NCBI RefSeq assembly: GCF_947242115.1
Contig: NC_074712.1
Coordinates: forward strand, 48,427,838 to 48,491,837
Direction: 5' to 3'
Length of the DNA: 64,000 nucleotides
Source of the DNA: Biomphalaria glabrata
Taxonomy: Eukaryota > Mollusca > Gastropoda > Planorbidae
Shown: in pieces, positions 24,901 through 35,956 of the stretch
Layout of the letters: every line of letters begins with the position of its first letter
How positions within the stretch are numbered: the first letter of the stretch is position 1
Notes under the pieces: generated by a model
What the model was told of the DNA's origin: nothing
Databases searched by the model: none
Seen by the model: only the letters and a program-made list of their open reading frames with translations
Translations under genes and position numbers: made by a program

Positions 24901-27900
24901 AATTATTTATTGTACCTAATATTAATAAAACATAAATAAAAAAAAACCCAACCAATTTTTAAACATTTATTTTGATATCGAATAAGGAAAACAATGTCTA
25001 CATTATTGAAAGCAAAGTTGTAAATGCGGGGTTCTTTCCCCTTTAATGGATTTGTTTTTATATCTTTCTTGTTTTAAGCATGCGAGAAGGCCTCGGAATC
25101 ATCACGCTATTACCGGGGCACCTTTAGTAGCAACAGACATGCTATTAATCAAGGTCAGGAATTAGATCTAGCTTTTATATCGAAAAATCTTTTCTATTTA
25201 GTAAATAACCTTTCAACTTTCCTGATGGTTTCCAAACATTTAGTAATTTTTTTTCTACAAATATCACATAAGCTAAAATTAATTCGTTGATTCCTGGTGA
25301 AAATTCTCAGAATTGTCAAAATGTATAGAAAATTCAAAGTTTTTTTTTTAAAGTACACACATAACGAATTTTCTACGCGCTAAGATATTTTGCCCATTCA
25401 TTTGTTGTGCTGTATTATTGCTCAGCGTCATTCTTATTATATAAAAAAAAACCTCACCTAAGCTTATATTAGGTAAGTGTAATTGTATCAATTAGTTTGG
25501 ATCAATCATTTGATTAAATTTGTAATAGATCTAGACTAACAATAATAAACATGTGCGATTCGAAATATTTTTACCAACTGTTTTTGTTTAGCTCAATTTC
25601 ATGCTTTCTCAATACACTATGATCCTATCACTTTCTCAGTCCACTATGATCCTATCACTTTCTCAATCCACTATGATCCTATCACTTTCTCAATCCACTA
25701 TGATCCTATCACTTTCTCAATCCACTATGATCCTATCACTTTCTCAATCCACTATGATCCTATCACTTGTCTGAGCCAGTTGGGGGGGGGGGGGGGAAAG
25801 GGGGGGGGGAGAGAAGGGGGTATTTTTAAATGCATGAAAAAAACTTTCTTCGCTCAGGGCTCAAGCCTCCTCAAGGGACTAGTTCAACTTCTACCACCAC
25901 ATCTGTCAAGTACGATTTCTTCCCTGTTCGATACAAAACAAAATAATTAGTTCCAATAGTTAATTAACTATTTAAAAACAAATTGTATCCTTGTTTTGTC
26001 AGGTACAAGAAATAATTGTGCACAATGTCCACATGATCCGCGATTGGGTGAGGGAGAAATAAAGTTGACAAACCTTGTACCAGAGAGTCGATATAAGCTT
26101 TGTAAAAAAACACACTTTTTGGAGTTGGAATTTATCTAAGTCATGCAGAGTTTCGATAGATGGGACATAAAAGTCAACCCTTTCTACCCAATATTTTGTT
26201 TTTGTCAAAAAGGGCCGATTAAAAAAAACAACAACAAAGCTTTTACCATTGGCCTTAGCTACGTTAAAATCTAAACACGTCTGCCCCCCCCCCCATTATT
26301 TTGCTAAAAAATTTCATAACTACAATTCTTACTACAGTACGAACTCACTGGGGGGCTTATTACAACATAGTGTAAAACAAACTCGCTTGGATATCTTAGT
26401 AGTAGTAGTAGTAGCATTGAAACGTACATTCATTCACGATACTTACCTCCGAAAAATAGGTGGCTATGTTTTGCTTCATTGTAGACTTGAATAAATCCTT
26501 GTTTAGTGCCCCAAGTATAACCTGAATCATCTCCTATAAAATTTACCCAAAGACATCTTGTTTGTCTTTGTAGAATTTCAAGCTTTTCTTTTGTATCGAA
26601 AATGCCTATTCTTCCACCGAAGACTGAAAAAAGAAAGTTAAAAAACATCTTTTATATCAAAATAAATTATATTATTATTTCCTTTGTTGATCTTTTTTTA
26701 GTCGTAGAACGACTATGGTTCAACTCGTAGAATGACTATGGTTCAATTCTTATAGTGACTATGGTTCAGCTCGTAGAATGAATATGGTTCAGCTCGTAGA
26801 ATGACTATGTTTCAGCTCGTAGAACGACTATGTTTCATCTCGTAGAATGACTATGTTTCAGCTCGTAGAATGACTATGTTTCAGCTCGTAGAATGACTAT
26901 GTTTCAGCTCGTAGAATGACTATGTTTCAGGTCAGAAAACGACTATGTCTTAGCTCGTAGAATTACTATGTTTCAGCTCGTAGAATGACTATGTTTCAGC
27001 TCGTAGAATGACTATGTTTCAGCTCGTAGAATGACTATGTTTCAGCTCGTAGAATGACTATGTTTCAGCTCAGAAAACGACTATGTTTCAGCTCGTAGAA
27101 TGGCTATGTTTCAGCTCGTAGAATGACTATGTTTCAGCTCGTAGAATTACTATGTTTCAGCTCAGAAAACGACTATGTTTCAGCTCGTAGAATGACTATG
27201 TTTCAGCTCAGAAAACGACTATGTTTCAGCTCGTAGAATTACTATGTTTCAGCTCGTAGAATTACTATGTTTCAGCTCGTAGAATGACTATGTTTCAGCT
27301 CGTAGAATGACTATGTTTCAGCTCGTAGAACGACTATGTTTCAGCTCGTAGAACGACTATGTTTCAGCTCGTAGAATGACTGTTTCAGCTCGTAGAATGA
27401 CTATGTTTCAGCTCGTAGAATGACTATGGTTCAACTCGATGTTCATATCGTAGAGCATGATTTCGTGTGACTGTAGAGTCCTGTTCTAAAGAAACCTCCC
27501 AAACCAGTAAAGGTGGCAATTAGTTTGGTGGTAAAGGAACAGGCTATTTTTCGTTTGGCTCGCTTTTCTTCGATAACTGAAAGCCATTTCTATTTCGCTG
27601 CCCATAGATTTCTTAGTTCCCATCTTTCAACACATAGTGCAGTCTAGGATCCCAGTAGTCACCATCGATGTCCACTGTTTGAATGTCCTGTTAGATTACA
27701 TTCACATATCGGAAGTGGGGACGGCCAGTTTTTCTTCTGCTCATCGCGAATTGTTCATAAAAATTAATTTATACGTACATCCTTCATCTGATGGATATCT
27801 TATCTTCTTAGTTACAGACGTTACTTCCCGAAATAAGATAAATTACGTCCTACTCGTAACCATGTATTAATATAGGCATGCACTTTAATCAGTGACTGTT

Positions 27901-30712
27901 AAGTCGTTGGTTTTCGTGGTTGATTCAGGAAACCTGTTCTAAGCTCTAATGGCACTAGAGAAAAAAGGAGCACTTGTTCTAGTTGTCACACTCCAGAGTG
28001 TAAACTACGGAAGAGATAGCGGGCTGGTTACACATATAGCGACACGCCTGACAGTTCACCATCAGATGAAAAAACAAACAAACTAAACAAGCGAACAAAC
28101 TTATTTACTGTTCACGTTGTGAAGTTTATCTGTGCGGCTCGTGTCTCCCTACAGTTTAAAAAAACAACTGCAAACGTTGACTCTGGCTATCGAAACTTTA
28201 CTGAAGAATTGCTTCTCGTCACTATGGGCAAGCTGGCGATGAACGCTTATCGTAAACAGTGCTGAGAGTCTTCTTCACATTCCGGCTCTTGCATCGTTTT
28301 AGGAGCCGTATCAGAAAATCCGATTTTAGAGCCCAGTAGGCAGGGAAACAGTGGTAAGATCACTGCTCTTTGGCAAGCCCTTCATCAAACTGACCCCAAA
28401 ATGCGATGGCTCGATCCCTTTGGATCTGGTTAGAATGAAAAGAGCGCCAGCTCACATTCACCCCCGCTCAAAACTTTTGCGTCCACGCAAAACAAAAAAT
28501 ACACAAAATACAGAGACTAAAAAGTCAAAATATATACAGCAGAAACAAAATAAAAATTCACACAAAAGCACAAAGAACTATAACTATAGCCCTCAGTGTT
28601 AAAAATACACCAACATAACTAAAGAACAAATGTGAGCTGGCGCTCCTAGATCTAATTTTTATCTATTTTTATCTTTATTTTAATTTGTAATTTATATAGG
28701 CCAGGGCTATGATGTTTGTAATTTAGTGTCTTTTTAGTTTATATAGCTCAGTGCTGAGTATTTTGTAGTTTCCGCTATTTATAACTGTCTGCTAGTTTTA
28801 GTCTTTTTTCTGTTATTTGTGTTTTACTCGTAGAGGAAAAGTAGTTTTTAAAATAGTTAACTAGTCTTAGAGCTGTGGATGTTCTTTCCTATTTTTTGTC
28901 CCTGGTTAGTTCTGCTTATTTTTGTCTTTGGCATTAGTGTTGGATTAGTTGTTATTTTTTAATTTCAGTTTATGTGCAGGTCTGTAAACGGTATAGAGCC
29001 CCCATATGAGTTTAGAATAGAAATAACTTTTTATCTTCCTTTTTGTATTTTTGTAAAATTAAATTTTAAGATTCTCTTTTTAATGCTGTTTAATTTGGTA
29101 TAAAATGTTGTGTAGTCCGTGTCTTTAGTAATTTGCTAGATTTTATTATAGCGTACGGCTAGGTACAAATTAGGGAAATCAGTAGTCCAGTTTAGTTTTA
29201 GGTAATTAGCGTGACGTCATGCTCTCCGATATGTTCGCGCTGACCATTTATAGCTAGCTCCGGAACCACGTTGAGCTCTCTTTTGTCTTGACCAGTGGTC
29301 AGTGCTGACAGTGGTGCCGTTATAGTTGTTTAATTGTGTGTAGTGTGATTTCAGCTGGGACCGTCTGCTATAATTCCTGTCGTTACGTCTACTGCCTAAC
29401 TGTCGTTACGTCTACTGCCTAACTGTGCGGTAGTACTGTCATTATTTCCACTGCCTAGCTGCCTTTATTAGTATATTACTGCCACAGTTAAGCTGTCTGC
29501 TGTACTGTTGTGTTTAGTGTTGGTATTTTTAGGTGTAATCTAGTAAAGATAGTTAGACATTTGGGTTTCTTATTAGTGTTGGTAGTGGTTTAGGTTGATT
29601 AGTTGTTTATTTCTAAGTTTATTTAGTTGTTTCTGTAAAGTTTATTTTTTTCGTATTCATCTATATTTTTATTGCTTTGTAAGTTTGTTGTAAATAAAGT
29701 GTATATATATATTTTGTTTTATAAGTTTAGTTGGTTGTTTCTTTTAGTTAGCTAGATTAGTTTAGTTTAGTTTAACTGTGCTGTCTGGTTGCTTAGGCGA
29801 CTCTAGCCCCTTGGTGGTCGCAGACCGAGGTGCACAGATTGGGCCCACCCAGTAGAGCTACCACCTGCCTACTGTTATAAATGAATAAATGATGAGCAGC
29901 AGATACCACAAAAAGGCCTCACTCAGTTAGCGCCACCCTGACCTGCTCACACTAGTCTTACATAAGTCTTACATAAGTCTATTGAATTCAAATTTAATTC
30001 AACCAGTTTTGAAAAAAAAAAAGCAAATTAAAATTTTTTGATCTTCGAAGAAGATTAAATATAATCATAGATTTTTTTTATCGGCTATTCTAAATTGTTT
30101 CTCTTCTTATTATTAATCTTTAAAATACTGTTGTAACCCCGCTCCCGCGCTACACTAATGGTGCGCATCTGAGCACTACTGAACACGACTAGTGAAAGAC
30201 ATATAGAGACAGGAAGAAGAACTGTTGTGAGCCGGCTAGAAGTCATGGGAGTCTGAACAGTCTGGTGCTGAGTGCTGTCCTGTGTGATACTAGGAAACTG
30301 TGTGTGAGACCTTGAGCGACACTGGGAAGTGTGTCGGTGGTCTGTTCTGTGTTCTGGTATAAAGTAGGACTCTTAGAACTTAGACATATTACTCCCTGTG
30401 ACTTTATAGCAGACGTCCAAGTCTAACTAGTAACTATTACTATTTGTTGATGCTTATACTAGTTATACTAAATAAATACATCATTTACTCTTGTCAAACT
30501 GTCTTTCGTTGAGTTCCTGCCTTAGAGAGTTACAACAATACTAATGCACTACAGAAATGTTGGAAGCATACTTGAGCAGTGGGCTTGGGCCCTTCGGAAG
30601 TCAACACCATAAGTCATATTCATGTTCCTTATCAATAAACACATCTGCACATTCTTGTTTCGATAGATCGAGTATCCAAACATTCTTTTACAAGTATCTG
30701 GATGTGGTGGCT
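21991..30712 (-). CDS. C-type lectin-like domain protein, 3' exons (5' end not found)
   Basis: Three minus-strand exons fit one reading frame: 30572-30712, 26447-26623 and 21991-22241 (stop 21991-21993). Splice sites are TTTCAG/AG and CAA/GTATGC, then TTCAG/TC and GGAG/GTAAGT, then TTTTTCAG/GT. All junctions are phase 1. The 187 complete residues contain DFRRAQAHCSIFGGRIGIFD, the hallmark first half of a C-type lectin domain, then TKEKLEILQ, CLWV, SGYTWG and Cys pairs in NLCLVI and PRCGIYSNRF. A Cys-containing tail ends in YTRDDL. I see no EPN, QPD or WND motif, so calcium-dependent sugar binding is doubtful. Secreted lectin-like proteins of this kind act in snail haemolymph or mucus recognition. 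The missing upstream exon should supply a signal peptide and one nucleotide of phase. The introns are long and loaded with repeats. Could be a pseudogene, but every visible exon is open. Confidence 0.72.
22250..24650. other. Lectin-gene intron, AT-rich
   Basis: Very AT-rich. 22620-23170 is dense in AGATCTA/TCTAGA words, as are 6.6-7.2 kb and 55.0-55.8 kb. A T tract (23253-23269) is present. No open frame with protein character was found. Confidence 0.5.
24655..24990 (-). repeat. AAGCTTATAT-family dispersed repeat, partial
   Basis: GGTAAAAAGTTTATACTTGT, TTTCTCCCACACTCATTCTA and ATCAAGTT, followed by TTGCACA-TTATTTA, match 50.62-50.83 kb in the same order and orientation. Both termini are eroded. 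Confidence 0.5.
25440..26110 (+). repeat. AAGCTTATAT-family dispersed repeat, nearly complete
   Basis: Begins with AAGCTTATATTAGGTAAGTG (25459) and ends with GATATAAGCTTTGTAAAA (26090-26107), so the ends are inverted. The interior matches 59.70-60.60 kb: TCAATTAGTTTGGATCA, TATGATCCTATCACTTG, then TCTGTCAAGTAC and TAATTGTGCACAAT. It holds the 27-bp array at 25602-25763 and a G tract at 25780-25810. Class unresolved; no frame is seen. Confidence 0.6.
25602..25763. repeat. 27-bp tandem repeat, six copies
   Basis: The unit is CTTTCTCAATCCACTATGAT plus CCTATCA. It is repeated six times with two substitutions in the first units. It is an expansion of a piece that is single-copy in the related element at 59.8 kb (ATGATCCTATCACTTGCCTG). 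Confidence 0.93.
26702..27440. repeat. 23-bp minisatellite, about 32 copies
   Basis: The unit is GTTTCAGCTCGTAGAATGAC plus TAT. Variants include AGAACGAC, AGAATTAC and CAGAAAACGAC; the outermost units carry GGTTCAACTC or GGTTCAGCTC. It starts 79 bp upstream of the acceptor of the middle lectin-like exon, within the intron. Confidence 0.95.
27441..27760 (-). mobile_element. LINE 3' fragment encoding a C-terminal zinc-finger-like tail
   Basis: Minus-strand pieces read LWAAK, EEKRAKRK and GLYSHTKSC across frames. They correspond to the C-terminal tail of the reverse-transcriptase LINE also seen at 37.9-38.2, 48.0-48.4 and 63.5-63.9 kb. The fragment is degenerate and frame-shifted. Confidence 0.6.
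27780..28035 (-). mobile_element. CR1/L2-like LINE 3' end fragment
   Basis: Minus-strand match in order to the fragments at 32.33-33.0 kb (-) and 43.87-44.19 kb (+): TTCTAAGC-TAATGGCACTAG region, AGTCGTTGGTTTTCGTGG, then the ATTACGTCCTAC and ACAGACGTTACTT tail. Confidence 0.55.
28442..28645. repeat. 204-bp segment bounded by a perfect 17-bp inverted repeat
   Basis: GAGCGCCAGCTCACATT at 28442-28458 is exactly inverted at 28629-28645. The interior is A-rich (AAACAAAAAATACACAAAAT type). It could be a small inverted-repeat element, or two facing ends of a larger family. No target duplication was identified. Confidence 0.6.
28646..29960. other. T-rich unclassified block, possibly LTR-like
   Basis: It has LTR-like landmarks: a TATA-like word in ACCATTTATAGC (29246) and AATAAA near 29693. 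It starts TGTGAGCTGGCGCTCC (28631) and near 29930-29953 holds GCGCCACCCTGACC plus GCTCACA, an imperfect inversion of the start. I found no target duplication or coding part, so this is only a suspicion of an old solo LTR. A duplicated GTCGTTACGTCTACTGCCTA lies at 29379-29420. Confidence 0.3.
30130..30536. mobile_element. Solo LTR of a retrotransposon (fossil)
   Basis: About 407 bp bounded by inverted ends GTTGTAAC and GTTACAAC and flanked by the direct repeat AATACT (30124-30129 and 30537-30542). Inside are a promoter-like TATAAA at about 30359 and AATAAA at about 30472, the usual layout of a compact LTR. There is no internal region, so it is a solo LTR left by recombination. The ends suggest a Ty3/gypsy-type source. 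The matching flanks and clean ends suggest moderate age. It lies 35 bp from the lectin-like exon at 30572. Confidence 0.7.
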
Positions 30713-30748
30713 CTGAAAGTAATCGGAAATTTAAAATGTCAGGTATCA

Positions 30749-30776
30749 CTGGCGGATCCAGAGCTTTTGAGTGTCG
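30749..30776. mobile_element. Isolated hAT-type terminus
   Basis: CACTGGCGGATCCAGAGCTT and the following TTGAGTG match the terminus of the element at 45003-47131 read from its right end. No partner end or target duplication is seen nearby. It sits 37 bp upstream of the lectin-like exon at 30712. Confidence 0.5.
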
Positions 30777-31345
30777 ATTATTTCCAAACCATTACCATAG
30801 CCCCATATAAGCCATAACCATATGAATACATGAGTAAACTTATGGACTGTGTTGCAGTGTTAAAGTAATGTGTCGGGTCGACTGATATAGTGGGAATCTA
30901 TGTCATGTATCGGCTCTCTGCTTGCAAAGCGTTCATATCGTAATACATAGTGTGTGTGTTTGTTTTTTTCCTTTGTGAGAGCTACTAATAATAAATGACC
31001 AAATACGTTACATTTTTATTTAAATACCAAACAAATTCATGTTCTATGAATGCAGAGCCGTGGCGAGCATAACTGGTGCAAGGTACTTTATTGTCGCCCC
31101 ATTTCCCCTTTTCCACCCCGAAACAACACATAGTAATATAGACTATATATACTATGTATAAAATAATAAGAAATAATAGAAATAACAATGGAAAGTATTA
31201 ACTCTGTCTACTTTATACATAGATTAGAAATAACAACTACCTAACTTTGCTTCTATAAAATAACAGACTCTGTTTTTCGTGCTAAAATGCTTCGTTCTGC
31301 TTCAGGCTCACGCTGAACGGTTTACTTTCAATCGATTTTTTAAAA

Positions 31346-31970
31346 GTCAACCTTGATGACATACCTTGGCAGCATCATAACAAACGATGGGGTGGGCTAC
31401 CATGACGTAGCCTGCCGAATAGGAAAGTGAGGGGGGCATTTTCCAAACGCTGCAGCCTATTTGGACAAGCCAAGCCATTGGACTCGAGACAAAAATACAC
31501 CTTCTTAAAACAATCGTCATCCCAACAGCAACATATGCATGTGAGACATGGAAGTCATCAGCCGAAATTGAGAAAAGACTAAATGTGGCTCAACAAAAAT
31601 GGCTGAGACGGATTTTAGGAGTCAGTAATAGAGATCGGGTCTCAAACAAGGAAATCCTATGCCGAACTGGGAGTTCACCACTTAATTAGGTTGTGACCGA
31701 GCGTCGCGTGAGGTTTGCGGGACATGTTCTCCGACTAAATGTACTACGCATACCAAGAGATGCGATGACATGGAGGCCAATACGAGGAAAGCGCTAACAG
31801 GGACGTCGTCATATAACTTGGCGCCACACTTTCATGGAGGACTTCAGAACAGTGAACACCATATACGCATATAGGAAGAGGCTTCAGACATTGCCAGTGA
31901 CAGATTTTTGTAGAGACAGCTTGCCGCCCAATGCACGGAACGGCAAGGGAGTATCTAAGTCTAAGTAACT
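31346..31970 (+). mobile_element. LINE reverse-transcriptase C-terminal fragment
   Basis: Plus-strand translation gives TYLGSIITNDG, then RDAMTW and similar blocks. In order these are YLGSI-type RT thumb, LLKTIVIPTATYACETWKSS, IEKRLNVAQQKWLRRILGV, NRDRVSNKEILCRTG and RFAGHVLRLN, the standard 3' part of a non-LTR reverse transcriptase. Several frameshifts and stops separate the blocks, so it is dead. No 5' part is present. Confidence 0.85.
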
Positions 31971-32329
31971 TTTGATTGGCGAAATCGATTGCAGTGAATA
32001 TTAACCGGCACAACGTAAATGATAATACAACATTTTCCTCTACATGGCCCTTACCTATGTCTAAATGTATGTCTAAGAATTTATACAAACTTAGTAGTTT
32101 AAATGTGTAGCTTATTTTGATCCACTGCTATAAAATCATTGTTAAACGTCATGAAATCACTATAAGAACCAGTATTATCTATCACGACAATTACAAAATG
32201 GATATATTCCTCTTCTAGAATCCACAGTTGAAAATCAAACGAATAAATAGTGAAACCTTTTTTAAGGCTTAATCGACTTCTGTTATCTCATTTCCAGCGC
32301 CAGTGTTTTCTTATCTTATGTTATATAAT

Positions 32330-33000
32330 ACAGAAGTTACTTCAAAAAAAAAAAAAAAAAAAAAAACAGATGATTACGTCCTACGCGTCATGCATTTAGT
32401 CATGCATATTAACCAATGACCAAAATTCTGCTAAGTCACTAGTTTTCCTGGCTAGCTCAGGCAACCCATTCCATGCCCTATAGCGCTAGGAAAGAAGGAG
32501 CATTTGTACAAATTTGTTCTAGCATATGGAACGAGAAATGTGCCTGTGTCTTTGTGTCTTTCTGAGTATTTTATTAAATTTTGTTTTTGTATTTGAAGAT
32601 TATGGTTCAGTGTTTTATGTATAATTTCTTCTTTACTTTTAAGTCTTCTATCATGAAGGCTTTCTAAATTTAGTGATTTTACTAAAGGTGTTACTCTAGT
32701 CAAATGTGAATATTCATTTGTTAATGAATCTCACTGCTCTATTTTGTGTCTGTTCCAGTTTCTTAATGTTTTCTTGAATTGAGGGGTCATATTCTAATAT
32801 TGGCCTAACCAAGGTTAAATAACATTTTAGTTTTATGTTCTCATTTGATTTATAGAAATTTCTTTTAGTAAACCATAATGCTTTATATCAGATACCTCTC
32901 TGTATTCAAAGGTATGTAATTTACTTTTACCAAGAGGAATATCTAATCCAATACTCGCATTTGGTATTAATCGAAGTGCATCTTCAATTTTAGAAAAAAA
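32330..33000 (-). mobile_element. CR1/L2-like LINE, reverse-transcriptase end and 3' tail
   Basis: The minus strand reads IPLGKSKLHTFEYRE-like, LTRVTPLVKSLNLESLHDRR, LIKYSERHKDTGTFLVPYA and FFPSAI, the C-terminal RT pattern (SLGW-SLEERR, then FF-RVI-WN-LP) of CR1/L2-type LINEs. An open stretch of 83 codons lies at 32452-32703; the upstream part is frame-shifted. A long A tract (32347-32368) follows the tail region. Confidence 0.8.
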
Positions 33001-33119
33001 AAATGAAATATTTCATTAATTAACTATAGATCCCACTATTATAATAGCCTAATACTGCCATGATTTTATTTGACATATTTGGCGTTTTGCAAAAAAGTTA
33101 AAAAAAAACAACAAAGAAC

Positions 33120-33335
33120 GCATTTTTAAGCATTTTTAGCGGCCCCCCAAAAGGGAAAAAGACGCTATTGTCTGTCCGTCCGTCCTTCCCCCTGTCTGTT
33201 CGTCCCTTTTAGATCTCCGAAAATTGAAAAGTAAATGAAAATCGGACATGACATTTTAGATCCTGAAATTGAACCATTTAATTTTTACAATGGCAAATTT
33301 CAGGGGGGGGGGGAGGGTTCAAAAAGGCCACAAAC
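33120..33335. repeat. Dispersed repeat with TAGCGGCCCCCC and (CCGT)n-like motif
   Basis: TTTTTAGCGGCCCCCCAAAA, AAAAAGACGCTATTGTCTGT, a short CCGT-rich stretch and a G tract near 33303-33315 make up a compact non-coding block that looks like one repeat copy. Class unknown. Confidence 0.4.
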
Positions 33336-33844
33336 TAAGTCAGACTAAATAGAGCCCATATCTATATTTAGATATAAATGTAGGAACAATATGAAAAAAA
33401 CACAAAAATAGATGCACATTTCTTATTCCATACGCTTGATCTAGAACAAATTAGAGAATGGAATGGGTTGCCCGAATCAGCCAGGAAAACCAGCGACTTG
33501 GCAGAGTTTAAGAAATTTGGAACAGCTAGGCCTATACTTCATCATATGCTTTTCAAATTACTTGCTTTGCGTTGCATGCAAGCTAAAATGGTAATGAAAT
33601 AAAACACTGTAGATAATTAGAACACAAGGTTACATAATAATTGTATAACAATTCTTTAATTATTATATCTAGGCCTATATGTAAAAAACGAACATTGAAT
33701 AATTTAAATAAAAACGTCGTAGAGACGCGATAAGCTTTTTATGTTACCAATCATATCCAGATTTAGATTTCGATAGATCTATTAGGCTGTGTTTCAAACT
33801 AGTCACATTGATGCCTCTAAAACAATGTTACAATCTATCTATCT

Positions 33845-33980
33845 ATATATAGGTCTGTGATCTGATCATTATCGGATAAGAATGTTTCCGTTATCCAGTC
33901 TAGGTAGAATATATATAGGTCTGTGATCTGATCATTATTGGATAAGAATGTGTTTCCGTTTTCCAGTCTAGGTAGAATAG
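33845..33980. repeat. Two copies of a 65-70-bp unit
   Basis: ATATATAGGTCTGTGATCTG, followed by ATCATTATYGGATAAGAATG and the TTTCCGTT-TCCAGTCTAGGTAG block, occurs twice in tandem with a 2-bp length difference. Confidence 0.85.
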
Positions 33981-34064
33981 GTCCCTGGGCTAGATCTATT
34001 AATATAAACTGAAAACGAAATTAAATAATCTACATATTCTTTTAGTTCTACACATAGGCCTAAA

Positions 34065-34255
34065 ATGTTTGTTTGTAAAATGTTTTACATGTTTCGGATG
34101 TTCCTTCAGAGTTGAAGATAATTTACTTCCTAGTCCAAATCACCCGCAGGACGACGGAGGATCTGAGCGGGCAGGGTTTGAACCCGGGGCCATCCTTAAG
34201 TCTGAACGACAGTCCAGCGCGCAAACCGCACGACCAGGCAACCATCCTAGAAATG
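34065..34255 (-). mobile_element. tRNA-derived SINE, family B (minus strand)
   Basis: The minus strand has the tRNA-like head TTGCCTGGTCGTGCGGTTTG and box B CGGGTTCAAACCC, then GTCCTGCGGGTGATTTGGAC, GGAAGTAAATTATCTTCAAC and GAAGGAACATCCGAAACATG. Diverged copies lie at 51.43-51.59, 52.14-52.29 and 54.58-54.75 kb. This copy is the best preserved. Confidence 0.75.
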
Positions 34256-34821
34256 TAGATGTGGTTATAATTGATACTTTGACAAAAATTTCATAATTAA
34301 TATAGGCTATAACAACAAAATTATCTTTTTATGTAGAGCTTGATGTAATGTTTACAAAGACAAAAACGTATCTTTCTGTGTTATGTAAGGAGGGTGTTAC
34401 AGCGTATTATGCGTAGGCCTAGAAAACTGGACAAAAGATAATGTCTGAAAAACTGTGCTCGAAAAATGAATGCATGTGTCTTTAATTGTTCATAACTAGA
34501 CAACTATGATAGCGGCTTGAAATTTGGAACAATCATGCTTGCTGTTTACATTCATTGCTTTGAGATTCATGCACATTTTAATTATTAAGCGAAATAGTTG
34601 GGGAGAGGTACGTAGGTCTATCTGGGAGGTTTTCATTAATTTTTGGGGGGTATCGAAATCGTGACACCGTCTTCTGTTAGAACTTACGTATACGTATTTT
34701 CTGATTCGGTCAGAGAGGAAGATGCGACATACTTATGCGATCATTCATTGATATGTTCATCATATGGAAATCTAGATCTAACACTTGACCTAAATTTCTG
34801 ATTTAGAACTAGTCTAGATCT

Positions 34822-35455
<634 letters not shown>

Positions 35456-35459
35456 ATTA

Positions 35460-35650
35460 GCTCTAAACCGGAACCCCCAAAAGAAAGAGGAAGAGGGAAC
35501 CGCTTGGAAACACATGGCGCCGCGATTTGGAAGCAGATGCCAAGCAAATGGGTAAGACGTGGGGACAATTGAGGAGACTCGCCCAGAACCGAGACGCTAG
35601 GAGAAAGTTGGTTGGTGGCCAATGCCCCAGACTATCCAATGACAACTAAG
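35460..35650 (+). mobile_element. LINE C-terminal fragment (second LINE clade)
   Basis: The plus strand reads NTWRRDLEADAKQMGKTWGQ, then LRRLAQNRDARRKLVGGQCP, then a stop at 35647-35649. This is the familiar C-terminus of one group of non-LTR retrotransposons (RGRPRNTWRRDLEAD and WGQLERLAQDRDAWRALV). Short but in one open frame. Confidence 0.85.
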
Positions 35651-35709
35651 CTTGGATAAATGAAAAATCTAGATATTTAAGCATTATTTAATTTATTGCA
35701 TGGTTGTTA

Positions 35710-35956
35710 TACCTACCAGGATGTATGCCTATGTTCAAACTACTACCTACCAGGATGTATGCCTATGTTCAAACTACTACCTACCAGGATGTATGTCTAT
35801 GTTCAAACTATTACCTACCAGGATGTATGCCTATGTTCAAACTACTACCTACCAGGATGTATGCCTATGTTCAAACTACTACCTACCAGGATGTATGCCT
35901 ATGTTCAAACTACTACCTACCAGGATGTATGCCTATGTTCAAACTACTACCTACCA
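35710..35956. repeat. 34-bp minisatellite, seven copies
   Basis: The unit is ACCAGGATGTATGCCTATGT plus TCAAACTACTACCT; only the third unit differs (GTCTATG and CTATTAC). It lies 60 bp after the LINE end. Three overlapping forward frames stay open through it because 34 is not a multiple of three. None is a gene. Confidence 0.96.

Larger units (their letters stand above)
33340..34700. repeat. Unexpanded relative of the repeat that hosts the 76-bp array
   Basis: It contains, in the same order as the 6.67-18.56 kb locus, the left flank motifs (33345-33415, 34005-34035), a single diverged copy of the 76-bp unit (34331-34388: ATGTAGAGCTTGATGTAATG, then TATCTTTCTGTGTTATGTAA) and the right flank motif (34468-34535). 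Extra material includes a SINE (34065-34255), a LINE scrap at 33425-33530 (AATGGGTTGCCCGAATCAGC) and a tandem duplication at 33845-33980. Confidence 0.5.

Noticed and set aside
28351-28602. 83-codon plus-strand frame as a small gene
   Set aside because: The second half is an A-rich Lys/Asn/Gln stretch inside the inverted-repeat segment; no domain recognised.
30985-31188. Hydrophobic minus-strand frame starting MLFLLFLIILYIVY as the signal-peptide exon of the lectin-like gene
   Set aside because: It arises from a TA-rich tract joined to repeat-like sequence (GAGCCGTGGCGAGC block), and I saw no phase-1 donor leading to the exon at 30712.
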